DNA of 11,271 nucleotides, taken from positions 1-11,271 of the forward strand of contig DAOUEN010000134.1 of NCBI GenBank assembly GCA_034430415.1, in the 5' to 3' direction. The notes under the pieces are model-generated. The model ran no database searches. It was not told the origin of the DNA and saw nothing but the letters and a program-made list of their open reading frames with translations. Within the stretch, counting starts at the first letter, position 1; every line of letters begins with the position of its first letter. Made by a program: the position numbers and the translations under genes. Below, one piece after another: positions 1-6,356 of the stretch. The DNA comes from JADFUZ01 sp034430415 (GTDB taxonomy: Bacteria > Chloroflexota > Dehalococcoidia > GIF9 > AB-539-J10).

Positions 1-418
1 GATCAGACAAGGCCAGAGTCATCCTTACCTGCTCTGCAGCCAATTTGGCCGGATAGAGAAACTCGTCGGGCAAAGCATTTGTCGAGGCAGCAACCACCGC
101 CACGCAAGAGAACAGGACAAGCAAGGCGCCTGCCATGGCCATAGTCCACGCTCTGCGCCAAATGGGAACCACCCCTGCGCTCCTGACTCCCTCGAACCGG
201 TCATGGAAAATCGCCTGAAGGTGATGCCATGCCCTCGCCTTGAATGCCGGGACAGGTTGAATAGAAGCGCAGCCCCGCATAACAACGCAGCTAGCCTCGA
301 GCAGCAGCGCCAGCTCGGACGCCTCTCCAGGATGGGCATCAAGGCAATCCTCAATGGTTTCGCCGGCAAATGTGCGATCCAGACACTCATCCAGAATGTC
401 TTCTATCTTTGGGTCCAT
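1..418 (-). CDS. DUF5667-like membrane protein, putative sigma-factor partner (partial, runs off left edge)
   Basis: This frame is open from an ATG at 418 to the window edge, giving 139 visible residues. It begins MDPKIEDILDECLDR and continues with an acidic helical N-terminal domain (about residues 1-50, with IEDCLDAHP at 22-30). A basic linker follows, then one hydrophobic membrane segment at about 92-112, then ALPDEFLYPAKLAAEQVR (115-132). The LPDE-LYP-K-EQVR pattern just after a membrane segment is typical of DUF5667 proteins encoded beside ECF sigma factors in Chloroflexota and Actinobacteria. The ATG overlaps the 3' end of the upstream sigma gene by 16 nt, with GGTGA about 9 nt before it, so translation is probably coupled. 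By context it may restrain or tether the sigma factor at the membrane, but this is inference. The visible part has no ZAS-type zinc motif. The C-terminus is not in the window. Confidence 0.8.
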   Translation of the reverse strand, partial: MDPKIEDILDECLDRTFAGETIEDCLDAHPGEASELALLLEASCVVMRGCASIQPVPAFKARAWHHLQAIFHDRFEGVRSAGVVPIWRRAWTMAMAGALLVLFSCVAVVAASTNALPDEFLYPAKLAAEQVRMTLALSD

Positions 419-960
419 CTCTGACTATCACCCATCATTAGCTTCCTTAGCGCCACTATGCCATTGTATTGCAGCGCCTTGACCGTCCCGGTATTCTTTC
501 CCAGGGCCTCTGCCACTTCAGCGGTGGAAAGTTCGGCGCCAAAACGCAGCGTGATTACCTCGCGCTGGGCCGGAGACAGCTTGCTTATATTAGCCCTTAG
601 CTCTTTCAGTTCGAACCGCCGCTCAGCAACAAGCGCCGGACTTGGCTCATCAGCGGCGACCACATTGTCCTCCAACTCTACCCTCTCCACCTTCCCCTGC
701 TTTCTGAAATAGTCAACCACCTGATTATGAGCAATGCGAAACAGCCAGGAAGCAAAGGGGATGTCTCTCCATCTGTATGAGCCAATTGCCTCCAAAGCTT
801 TGGCAAACACCTCCTGAGCTAGATCCTCAGCTTCAGTCTGATTCCCAGTCCTGAGGAAGATATACCGATATATCTTCCCGAAGTACTTCTCATAGAGTTC
901 GGCAAAAGCCTCCGCATCGCCCTTTATCGCTCGCGAGACTATGTCCTTTTCAACAGGCAT
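403..960 (-). CDS. RNA polymerase ECF-type sigma-70 factor
   Basis: A 185-residue protein of normal size for extracytoplasmic-function sigma factors, which direct core RNA polymerase to a dedicated promoter set. Region 2 spans about residues 17-88: helix FAELYEKYFGKIYRYI, the acidic EAEDLAQEVF core-binding motif at 43-52, and ASWLFRIAHN...DYFRK for -10 recognition. Region 4 spans about 122-174: LSPAQREVITLRF at 128-140, then a helix-turn-helix around AEVAEALGKNTGTVKAL for -35 binding. Region 3 is replaced by a short acidic linker (about 91-112), as expected for ECF. The gene overlaps the DUF5667-like gene by 16 nt, so the pair is probably one operon. The start has no Shine-Dalgarno and lies 13 nt past a TATAAT box, so the message may be leaderless or nearly so. 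No in-frame upstream start was found. Target genes cannot be told from this window. Confidence 0.93.
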   Translation of the reverse strand: MPVEKDIVSRAIKGDAEAFAELYEKYFGKIYRYIFLRTGNQTEAEDLAQEVFAKALEAIGSYRWRDIPFASWLFRIAHNQVVDYFRKQGKVERVELEDNVVAADEPSPALVAERRFELKELRANISKLSPAQREVITLRFGAELSTAEVAEALGKNTGTVKALQYNGIVALRKLMMGDSQRWTQR

Positions 961-973
961 CGGATTGATGCCT

Positions 974-979
974 ATTATA
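974..979 (-). promoter_or_regulatory. -10 element (TATAAT) upstream of the ECF sigma gene
   Basis: A perfect TATAAT on the minus strand lies 13 nt before the sigma start codon. Initiation about 7 nt downstream would leave a leader of only about 6 nt. No good -35 is seen at 17 nt spacing (the hexamer there is CCGTGG). The box may be a housekeeping promoter with a weak -35, or the real -35 may be specific to another sigma factor. The 142-bp gap (961-1102) holds nothing else I can support. Confidence 0.5.
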
Positions 980-1102
980 TAGGAAAACGTAAGTAGCCAC
1001 GGAAAGGTTTACGGCGTGCAAATATATGCAGCAACCACGGTCTACGCCCGAACGACCGGGCTCTGCGCGGCATCTGGGGAAGTCTCGACAAAGCTTGTCA
1101 GT

Positions 1103-1543
1103 TCAAGGAGCTTTGCTGGCCTGCTTCTCGGCCCAGTTGCCTACCCAGGGCAGCTTCCACATCTTGCCACTCCCCGCCTGAACCATGAGGAGAATCCACA
1201 GAACCACGCTGAGAATCCAGACGAGCGGTGATAGAATCCAGCCAACGAAAGGAATTACAGCTATGGCAATCTGCACCACGGTCAATACCCCAAAGGTAAC
1301 AATTGATTGCCAGGCATGAAATCTTACGAAGATACTCTTCTTTTCGAGCACCACGAAGACTATTCCCGAAATCCACCAGCCAACATAGCAGAGAAGCCCG
1401 GCCACATTGGGTGCCAGCCCCGTAGTAGTCTCAGAAGACGAAGAAGCCCCCGAAGGGGCAGGCACAGCACTAAGAGCAGCTCCGCACTTGGAGCAGAACT
1501 TGGCGCCGTCAGGGTTTTCAGTACCGCACTTGGGACAGAACAT
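1103..1543 (-). CDS. Zinc-ribbon plus DUF4870-like small membrane protein
   Basis: A 146-residue protein. Residues 1-22 form a zinc ribbon with two CxxC knuckles, Cys3/Cys6 and Cys17/Cys20 (MFCPKCGTENPDGAKFCSKC). A Ser/Thr/Pro-rich linker covers about 24-44. The rest is hydrophobic, with probable membrane segments at about 48-66, 79-97 and 98-121. The pattern GLLCYVGWWISGIVF, then FVRFHAWQS between the first two segments, matches the DUF4870/Tic20-like family. Biochemical function is unknown. The ribbon should face the cytoplasm and may bind a partner or sense metal, which is inference. The start is the ATG at 1543 because AGGAGG precedes it by 7 nt; the frame also opens 17 codons upstream, but without a good ribosome site and without adding conserved sequence. 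The gene has its own candidate promoter and follows the broken gap gene by 75 nt. Confidence 0.82.
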   Translation of the reverse strand: MFCPKCGTENPDGAKFCSKCGAALSAVPAPSGASSSSETTTGLAPNVAGLLCYVGWWISGIVFVVLEKKSIFVRFHAWQSIVTFGVLTVVQIAIAVIPFVGWILSPLVWILSVVLWILLMVQAGSGKMWKLPWVGNWAEKQASKAP

Positions 1544-1550
1544 TGGTTCA

Positions 1551-1556
1551 CCTCCT
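1551..1556 (-). promoter_or_regulatory. Shine-Dalgarno site fixing the zinc-ribbon gene start
   Basis: AGGAGG on the minus strand, 7 nt upstream of the ATG at 1543. It settles the choice between this start and an upstream one in the same frame. Confidence 0.8.
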
Positions 1557-1564
1557 CTCAGGAT

Positions 1565-1594
1565 ATGATGTAGCAAGCCCTGGCATCTTGTCAA
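1565..1594 (-). promoter_or_regulatory. Candidate promoter for the zinc-ribbon/DUF4870 gene
   Basis: A perfect TTGACA -35 on the minus strand at 1589-1594 is followed after 18 nt by CATCAT (1565-1570), a 4-of-6 match to TATAAT. Initiation would fall near 1558, leaving a short leader that contains the AGGAGG site. The weak -10 keeps confidence moderate. Confidence 0.4.
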
Positions 1595-1618
1595 CGGGTC
1601 CGCAAGGCAACGTGGTAG

Positions 1619-2633
1619 TCACAAGCCTTTGCTAGCAATATAGGCAGCAAGGTCAGCCAGGCGACAGCTATAGGCCCACTCATTGTCTTACCAGGCCAAT
1701 ACTTTCGCCATGTTGCCATCGATGACCATTGTGCTCAGGGCATCGAAAACAGAACTGGCAGGATTACCCCTGAAGTCTGTGCTAACCAGGGGCTCATCAC
1801 AGTACTCGAGAATACCTTTCAGTTCTCCTTCAGCAGCACTCCGGAAAGCGCTGTTGACCTCCTCGGCGGACACCTCCTTGTTCAAATCAGCCACGAAGTC
1901 AACAACCGACACCACGGAGGTAGGCACCCTCATGGCCATCCCGTGGAGCTTCCCCTGAAGCTCCGGGATAACCACTCCTACAACGCGAGCGGCACCGGTA
2001 GTGGTGGGAACAATATTGATCGCAGCCGCTCTTGCCCGGCGCAGATCCCGGTGGAATACATCCAGAATCCTCTGGTCGTTGGTATAGGAGTGAATAGTGG
2101 TCATCAGTCCACGAGCAACTCCAAAGTTCTGATGCAGTACCTTCACCACAGGGGCAATACAGTTCGTAGTACACGAGCCATTGGATATGATGTGATGTTG
2201 GGACGGGTCGTACTTGCTCTCGTTGACGCCAAGGACAACGGTTATGTCCTAGTCCCGAGCCAGTGCTGAGATGACCACCTTCCTGGCCCCGCCTTGGAAG
2301 TGAGCAGCAGCCTTGGCGGTCTGAGTGAACAGTCCCGTTGACTCAATGACGATATCCACCCCATAGTCCCCCCCAGGGAATCTGAGCCGGGTCACGCTCA
2401 GCCAGAACTCTTATCTCATTGCCATCAATCAGGATAGAAGTATCCCTGGCCTCTACCTTCCCCGGGTAGACACCATAATTGCTATCATATTTGAAAAGGT
2501 GAGCGTTCGTCCTAGCGTCGGTAAGATCGTTCACTGCCACCACGCTCAGCACATCATAATGCCGCTCATTTATCGCCTTCAGAGCCAACCTTCCGATACG
2601 CCCGAATCCATTGATGCCTACTTTCGTTGCCAC
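1619..2633 (-). pseudogene. gap: Glyceraldehyde-3-phosphate dehydrogenase, disrupted by one frameshift and two stops
   Basis: Read through its lesions, this encodes a full-length 337-residue GAPDH, which would oxidise and phosphorylate glyceraldehyde 3-phosphate with NAD(P). The Rossmann motif GINGFGRIGR is at 6-15, the catalytic site SNGSCTTNC at 150-158 (Cys154), the catalytic His in TTIHSYTND (His181), and NIVPTTTGAA follows. Three lesions are visible. A G7 tract (2368-2374) sits where six Gs keep the frame, right after codon 87 (W of IPWGDYG). A TAG at 2249-2251 (codon 128) sits where related proteins have an acidic residue in RDEDI. A TAA at 1688-1690 (codon 315) replaces the Tyr of the conserved WYDNEW. 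Downstream the frame continues DNEWAYSCRLADLAAYIA to a natural TGA at 1619-1621. The start is a GTG at 2633; the nearest Shine-Dalgarno (AAGGAGG) lies 15 nt away, which is long. It is the last gene of the pth-eno unit. Recent decay or sequence errors are both possible. Confidence 0.88.
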
Positions 2634-2657
2634 CTCTTTGTCTCTTTGCCTCCTTGT

Positions 2658-3653
2658 CTATTCCCTGGCAAGGTATTGAGCCACTCCATCTCTCTCAATC
2701 CTGGCTGTCTTGCCCTGAAAGCTCAAGAACTTCAGGTGAGCAATAGTCTCGAACACGGCCAATCGCCTTTCCCATGGCGTCAAATCAGCAAAGGCAACGC
2801 CGTCCGTTTCAGGTTTCCAAGGGATCTCAGTAGCCACCTCATACGCTGTTTTCAAACCATGGCTCAGGACCTTCACAATAGCCCTTTTCCTCTGTTCATG
2901 GTGATCAAGTATTTCCGCTGCCCTCAGTTTCAGGCTATTGAACACCGGCCCATGCCCCGGGAAAACGAAATTGACTGGAAGTTCCTCCAGCATCCTCAGG
3001 GAGTCGATGTAGTCCTTCAATGGGTTGGCCCCCGATTGTGGGTGAAAGCCTACGTGGGGAGTGGTGTGAAACAGAACGTGGTCACCGGAGAATAGCCACC
3101 GTTTCCTCCGCTCGTAAAGACATATGTGACCTGGCGAATGCCCCGGTGTCCGCAACACCTCGAATTCCAATGGGCCAGTGGAAAGCCTGTCACCATCGCT
3201 CAACATGACATCAGGCAACTCAGGCGAAGCAAATTCTTTCATCCACAGCGAGACTTCCTTGAGTGTGGCCAGCTCAGCTTGAGGAACTCCGTTGACGCTA
3301 AGCTCGTCCTCCACATCTCTGAGCAGTCCGTCAGAATCCCTGTACCTTGACTCCACAAGCTCCCCCTCGACCACATGGACAGCGACCTTGGCCTCGCAGA
3401 GGTCCCTTAGCTTGCTTGCCAGGCCAAAATGGTCAGGGTGAATATGTGTGACAACAATCCAATTGATGTCCTCAAACTTCAGGCGCTCTTCCAGCAGCCC
3501 TTCTCTGAAAGCCCAGAGAGTCTCAGAACTATCCCAGCCGCTGTCTATCAGCAAGTTGCCCTTGCTTCCCTCAACTACGTACACGTTGGTGTACTCTGGA
3601 ATGTCCTGCGGGAAGGGGAGTCTTATCTGGTGGACTCCGGCTACTATTTCCAT
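2658..3653 (-). CDS. Metallo-beta-lactamase-fold hydrolase (LACTB2-like)
   Basis: A 331-residue soluble protein. The MBL fold covers about residues 1-240 with all metal ligands present: THIHPDH at 69-75 (His70, His72, Asp74, His75), TPGHSPGH at 169-176 (His172), SGDH at 189-192 (Asp191) and PGHGP at 232-236 (His234). A C-terminal helical region (about 245-320, with LKTAYEVATEIPW and ERRLAVFETIAHLKFL) resembles the winged-helix tail of LACTB2-like hydrolases. Such proteins hydrolyse thioesters, phosphodiesters or RNA, and the substrate here cannot be assigned. The insertion at about 95-150 (between the first His motif and the TPGH motif) is rich in charged residues. The ATG overlaps the enolase stop by 10 nt with no clear Shine-Dalgarno, so translation is probably coupled to eno. 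Its place between eno and gap could suggest a metabolite-repair or detoxification role, which is speculation. Confidence 0.9.
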   Translation of the reverse strand: MEIVAGVHQIRLPFPQDIPEYTNVYVVEGSKGNLLIDSGWDSSETLWAFREGLLEERLKFEDINWIVVTHIHPDHFGLASKLRDLCEAKVAVHVVEGELVESRYRDSDGLLRDVEDELSVNGVPQAELATLKEVSLWMKEFASPELPDVMLSDGDRLSTGPLEFEVLRTPGHSPGHICLYERRKRWLFSGDHVLFHTTPHVGFHPQSGANPLKDYIDSLRMLEELPVNFVFPGHGPVFNSLKLRAAEILDHHEQRKRAIVKVLSHGLKTAYEVATEIPWKPETDGVAFADLTPWERRLAVFETIAHLKFLSFQGKTARIERDGVAQYLARE

Positions 3654-4957
3654 ATCTTTGGCTTCTCTAGGCTGCGAAGAGCTCCCATACCAGAGTAGCC
3701 AGCACCATCCCCCAGTTCTTCCTCTATCCTAAGAAGACGGTTATACTTGGCTAGCCTCTCACCCCGGCAAGGAGCACCCGCCTTGATGAATTCAGCATCG
3801 ACGGCAACGGCTAGGTCAGCTATGGCAGTGTCCTCGGTCTCGCCAGAACGATGGCTAACCACTGTTGTCCATCCTGCCCTTTGCGCCCTCTTGATAACCC
3901 CCATGGTCTCACTGAGTGTGCCTATTTGATTCAGCTTAATGAGAATAGAACTGGAGCAGTTCTCCGCAATACCTCTCTCAAGACGCTCTATGTTTGTGAC
4001 ATAGAGGTCATCACCCACAAGCTGAGTCTTCGCACCCAGCTTGGCCACAAGCAACGCCCATCCTGTCCAGTCATCCTCAGCCAGGCCATCCTCAATGCTG
4101 ATGATAGGATACTCGGATACCCACTTGGCGTAGAAGTCCACCATTTCTCCAGAAGTAAGACTGCGTCCCTCTCGAGACAGGACATACTTGCCATCCTGAT
4201 AGAAAGTACTGGCTGCCGGGTCCAGCGCAAGAAACAGGTCTCGCCCCGCCTTATATCCAGCGAGATCGATGGCCGCGAGAATCAACTCCACGGCCTCCCT
4301 GTTGTGGGAAAGCACGGGAGCAAAGCCACCTTCGTCACCTACACCTGTATTCAAGCCTCTCTCCTGAAGGACTTTATGTAAACAATGATAGACTTCACTG
4401 CTCATTTGCATGGCTCGTCGAAAATCGTCAGCGCCGGCGGGGACTATCATGAACTCCTGGAAATCCGTGGAATCCGGCGCATGCTTACCGCCATTCACGA
4501 CATTAAGCATGGGAACGGGCAAAACGTTAGCCCTTGCTCCGCCCAGATGGCGATACAGGGGAAGGCCCAGAAAATCAGCCCCGGCCTTAGCCACCGCCAG
4601 AGATACTCCCAGCATGGCATTGGCTCCAAGTCTGGACTTGTTGGCGGTCCCGTCAAGCTCAATCAGTCTGCCATCGATAGCTGCCTGATCCAGAACAGAC
4701 ATGCCCACCAGTTCCGGAGCAATGCCCCTGTTGACATTGTCTACAGCTCGTAGCACACCGAGTCCACCATACCTGTTCTTGTCCCCATCCCGCAGTTCCA
4801 CTGCCTCATATTTCCCGGTGCTGGCACCTGATGGAACAGACGCCATTCCCGCGCTCCCATCAACCAGGACCACCTCAACCTCCACGGTGGGATTGCCCCG
4901 CGAGTCAATGATCTCTCTGGCCTTGACGCTCTCGATGCTTCCCATTTCAACGTTCAT
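3644..4957 (-). CDS. eno: Enolase (phosphopyruvate hydratase)
   Basis: Enolase interconverts 2-phosphoglycerate and phosphoenolpyruvate in the cytoplasm, using Mg2+. From the ATG at 4957 the product is 437 residues, normal for bacteria. Visible landmarks are DSRGNPTVEVEV and the SGASTG mobile loop near the N-terminus, catalytic Glu209 in GDEGGFAP, metal ligands Asp247 (ALDPAAS), Glu289 (SIED) and Asp316 (GDD), catalytic Lys341 in the signature ILIKLNQIGTL, SHRSGETEDT (368-377), and Lys392 before GAPCRGERLAKYN. All key residues are intact. The frame extends 21 codons further upstream, but that part overlaps the preceding gene. The ATG at 4957 begins one nucleotide after that gene's TAA, which suggests coupled translation. 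A second ATG at 4945 lacks a ribosome site. The gene sits in the pth-LOG-eno-MBL-gap unit; the gap partner is broken. Confidence 0.97.
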   Translation of the reverse strand: MNVEMGSIESVKAREIIDSRGNPTVEVEVVLVDGSAGMASVPSGASTGKYEAVELRDGDKNRYGGLGVLRAVDNVNRGIAPELVGMSVLDQAAIDGRLIELDGTANKSRLGANAMLGVSLAVAKAGADFLGLPLYRHLGGARANVLPVPMLNVVNGGKHAPDSTDFQEFMIVPAGADDFRRAMQMSSEVYHCLHKVLQERGLNTGVGDEGGFAPVLSHNREAVELILAAIDLAGYKAGRDLFLALDPAASTFYQDGKYVLSREGRSLTSGEMVDFYAKWVSEYPIISIEDGLAEDDWTGWALLVAKLGAKTQLVGDDLYVTNIERLERGIAENCSSSILIKLNQIGTLSETMGVIKRAQRAGWTTVVSHRSGETEDTAIADLAVAVDAEFIKAGAPCRGERLAKYNRLLRIEEELGDGAGYSGMGALRSLEKPKIWK

Positions 4958-4958
4958 C

Positions 4959-5441
4959 TTAGCCCTGACCTGCCTTTCCTTTCGCTGAAGAAACAGCCTT
5001 ATCCACCGCTTCGACCGCACTCCGGGCTCTGATTATGGGATCATCCTTTTGGGTATCCCGTGACAACAACCACGTATTCAAGCCAATGACGGGGATGCCG
5101 TTCTTCAGCGCATAGGCAATCTCGCTCAGCGTCCCGTAGTTGCCCCCCACGGCAATCGCTGCTTGGGCCGACTTCACCACCGCCATATTTCTAGCATAGC
5201 CCACACCAGTGACTATGGGAATATCCACAAATTGATTCGCCATGCTCGAATCCTCGCCAGGTAGGATACCAATGGTTAAGCCGCCCTTTGACCTCGCCCC
5301 ACGGCAGACAGCTTCCATCACACCACCCAAACCACCGCAAACTACAGTGGCACCCCGAGCAGCCAGTTCCACACCCACGGACTCAGCCAGTTCAGCTTCC
5401 TCCCCCGAACAGGAGGAGCCTCCTATGACAGCGACAATCAC
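4959..5441 (-). CDS. LOG-superfamily Rossmann protein (TIGR00725-like)
   Basis: A 160-residue protein with the fold of the LOG/'lysine decarboxylase-like' superfamily. It begins with a glycine-rich strand-loop (MIVAVIGGSS, residues 1-10). GGLGGVMEA at 36-44 and GVGYARN at 79-85 follow, then GGNYGTLSEIAYAL at 99-112, which corresponds to the nucleotide-binding PGGxGT-E motif of LOG phosphoribohydrolases but lacks its Pro. That combination is typical of the TIGR00725 family, whose substrate is not established; nucleotide or Moco-like binding is possible by homology only. The start is GTG at 5441 with GAGGT a few nt upstream. It lies 28 nt after pth and 1 nt before eno, so it is part of the same unit. 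The short Lys/Gly-rich C-terminus looks disordered. Confidence 0.85.
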   Translation of the reverse strand: MIVAVIGGSSCSGEEAELAESVGVELAARGATVVCGGLGGVMEAVCRGARSKGGLTIGILPGEDSSMANQFVDIPIVTGVGYARNMAVVKSAQAAIAVGGNYGTLSEIAYALKNGIPVIGLNTWLLSRDTQKDDPIIRARSAVEAVDKAVSSAKGKAGQG

Positions 5442-5469
5442 GTTAACCTCAGTCTGGAGTATACCATAA

Positions 5470-6093
5470 CTAGTTGAACCTGCTCATCGCCGCCTCCACC
5501 CCCTGACTGAAGAGGCAATCAACGACATCTGCTACCGTGGCAATCGCAGACCTGATCGCCACCTCTTCGTAGCGGGTGAAATCGCCAAGAACATGATTGA
5601 CTATGATTTCCCCTCCAGCATCTGATACCCTCTCTCTTCGAGGTCGGCCGATGCCGACCCTGATTCGACAGAAATCCTCGCTTCCTAGGGCAGATATGAT
5701 GGATTTCATGCCCTTGTGCCCCCCGGAGCCACCATGCGAACGCAGCCGGACCTCGCCCACAGGCAAGTCAAGGTCGTCGCAAATCACCAGAAGGTCGCCT
5801 GGGGCAATGTGGTGCTTGTGCATCAGGCAACTTGCCGCTCTGCCGCTGAGGTTGACGAACGTTTCAGGCTTGGCCAGTAGCCGTCTGCTGCCTGCTATGT
5901 TGCCGCTGCCTGTTCTAGCCTGGCACTCTTCCCGGTCAAAGCGGACAGAATGAAGTCCGGCCAGATGATCCAGACATCGGAAGCCAACGTTGTGGCGACT
6001 ATCTACATAGGCACTGCCTGGGTTGCCCAGCCCAACAATAAGTCCTGCCGCCTTGCCTGCAGAGACGTGCCGACGCCAGAATACTGGAAACAT
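5470..6093 (-). CDS. pth: Peptidyl-tRNA hydrolase
   Basis: Pth cleaves peptidyl-tRNA released from stalled ribosomes and so recycles tRNA. The 207-residue product has VGLGNPG (Asn24), the catalytic His34 in SRHNVGF, KPETFVNLSG (Asn81), and CDDLDLPVGEVRLR with the catalytic-pair Asp106. All match bacterial Pth. One departure: the usual GGHNG signature reads GGHKG here (Lys127 where E. coli has Asn114, a residue that contacts the peptidyl-tRNA). A 15-residue basic segment precedes the core. I chose the ATG at 6093 because AAAGG (6100-6104) sits 6 nt upstream; a GTG directly before it is less well spaced. It is the first gene of the leftward unit, behind the TATAAT at 6126-6131. Confidence 0.95.
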   Translation of the reverse strand: MFPVFWRRHVSAGKAAGLIVGLGNPGSAYVDSRHNVGFRCLDHLAGLHSVRFDREECQARTGSGNIAGSRRLLAKPETFVNLSGRAASCLMHKHHIAPGDLLVICDDLDLPVGEVRLRSHGGSGGHKGMKSIISALGSEDFCRIRVGIGRPRRERVSDAGGEIIVNHVLGDFTRYEEVAIRSAIATVADVVDCLFSQGVEAAMSRFN

Positions 6094-6099
6094 CACTCA

Positions 6100-6104
6100 C
6101 CTTT
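6100..6104 (-). promoter_or_regulatory. Shine-Dalgarno site of pth
   Basis: AAAGG on the minus strand, 6 nt before the ATG at 6093 and only 3 nt before the adjacent GTG at 6096. The spacing favours the ATG as the start. Confidence 0.6.
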
Positions 6105-6125
6105 CTGTCTATTGAATACTCCTGC

Positions 6126-6131
6126 ATTATA
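6126..6131 (-). promoter_or_regulatory. -10 element for the pth-LOG-eno-MBL-gap unit
   Basis: A perfect TATAAT on the minus strand. Initiation about 7 nt downstream would give a leader of about 26 nt containing the pth ribosome site. I see no convincing -35 at 16-18 nt (the sequence there is near GGAGTT), so the promoter is supported mainly by the -10 and its position. It lies back to back with the PRC-barrel promoter at 6258-6286. Confidence 0.5.
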
Positions 6132-6257
6132 GACGACAGGCATAGCCAACTCCAGCACCAGGACCAGCCTGATGCTGAACAGCCAGGCACGTGGGGTTAT
6201 CTGGAAACGAATAGGACTCAAAACACGTTCGGAATCGCTGCCCCACACCCGGGCGTG

Positions 6258-6286
6258 TTTACAAAACCGTGCGGCATTAGTATATT
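6258..6286 (+). promoter_or_regulatory. Sigma-70-type promoter of the PRC-barrel gene
   Basis: TTTACA (6258-6263), exactly 17 nt, then TATATT (6281-6286). Both hexamers match the consensus at 5 of 6 positions. Initiation near 6293 would give a leader of about 64 nt. Together with the TATAAT at 6126-6131 it makes the 263-bp gap (6094-6356) a divergent promoter region. Confidence 0.7.
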
Positions 6287-6344
6287 CTGTAGGCATAGAA
6301 CAGCCGCAGAGCGTCTTCTGTTGACAGAACTCGGCAAGCTGGTG

Positions 6345-6351
6345 AAGGAGG
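6345..6351 (+). promoter_or_regulatory. Shine-Dalgarno site fixing the PRC-barrel start
   Basis: AAGGAGG ends 5 nt before the ATG at 6357. The frame is open further upstream (to an ATG at 6255), but that ATG lies upstream of the promoter's expected start point, so the internal ATG is the real start. Confidence 0.85.
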
Positions 6352-6356
6352 GCAGT

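Noticed and set aside
25..390. A 121-codon minus-strand frame
   Set aside because: It is an off-frame reading of the DUF5667-like gene, which is open to the left edge in another frame, starts with a good ATG at 418 and has family-typical sequence.
1046..1061. Hairpin GCCCG/CGGGC between the zinc-ribbon and sigma genes as a terminator
   Set aside because: Only 5 bp of stem and no T-run on the minus strand.
1688..2251. Stop-codon recoding (TAG or TAA read as amino acid)
   Set aside because: The stops replace different residues (acidic and Tyr) and use two different codons, while neighbouring genes end with TAG and TAA; a frameshift is present too.
2499..3095. A 198-codon plus-strand frame
   Set aside because: It lies antisense to the N-terminal part of gap and the MBL gene, both with clear motifs; it has no recognisable domain.
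4958..5020. An enolase start 21 codons upstream at 5020
   Set aside because: It overlaps the LOG-like gene, adds a basic non-conserved tail, and the ATG at 4957 directly follows the upstream stop.
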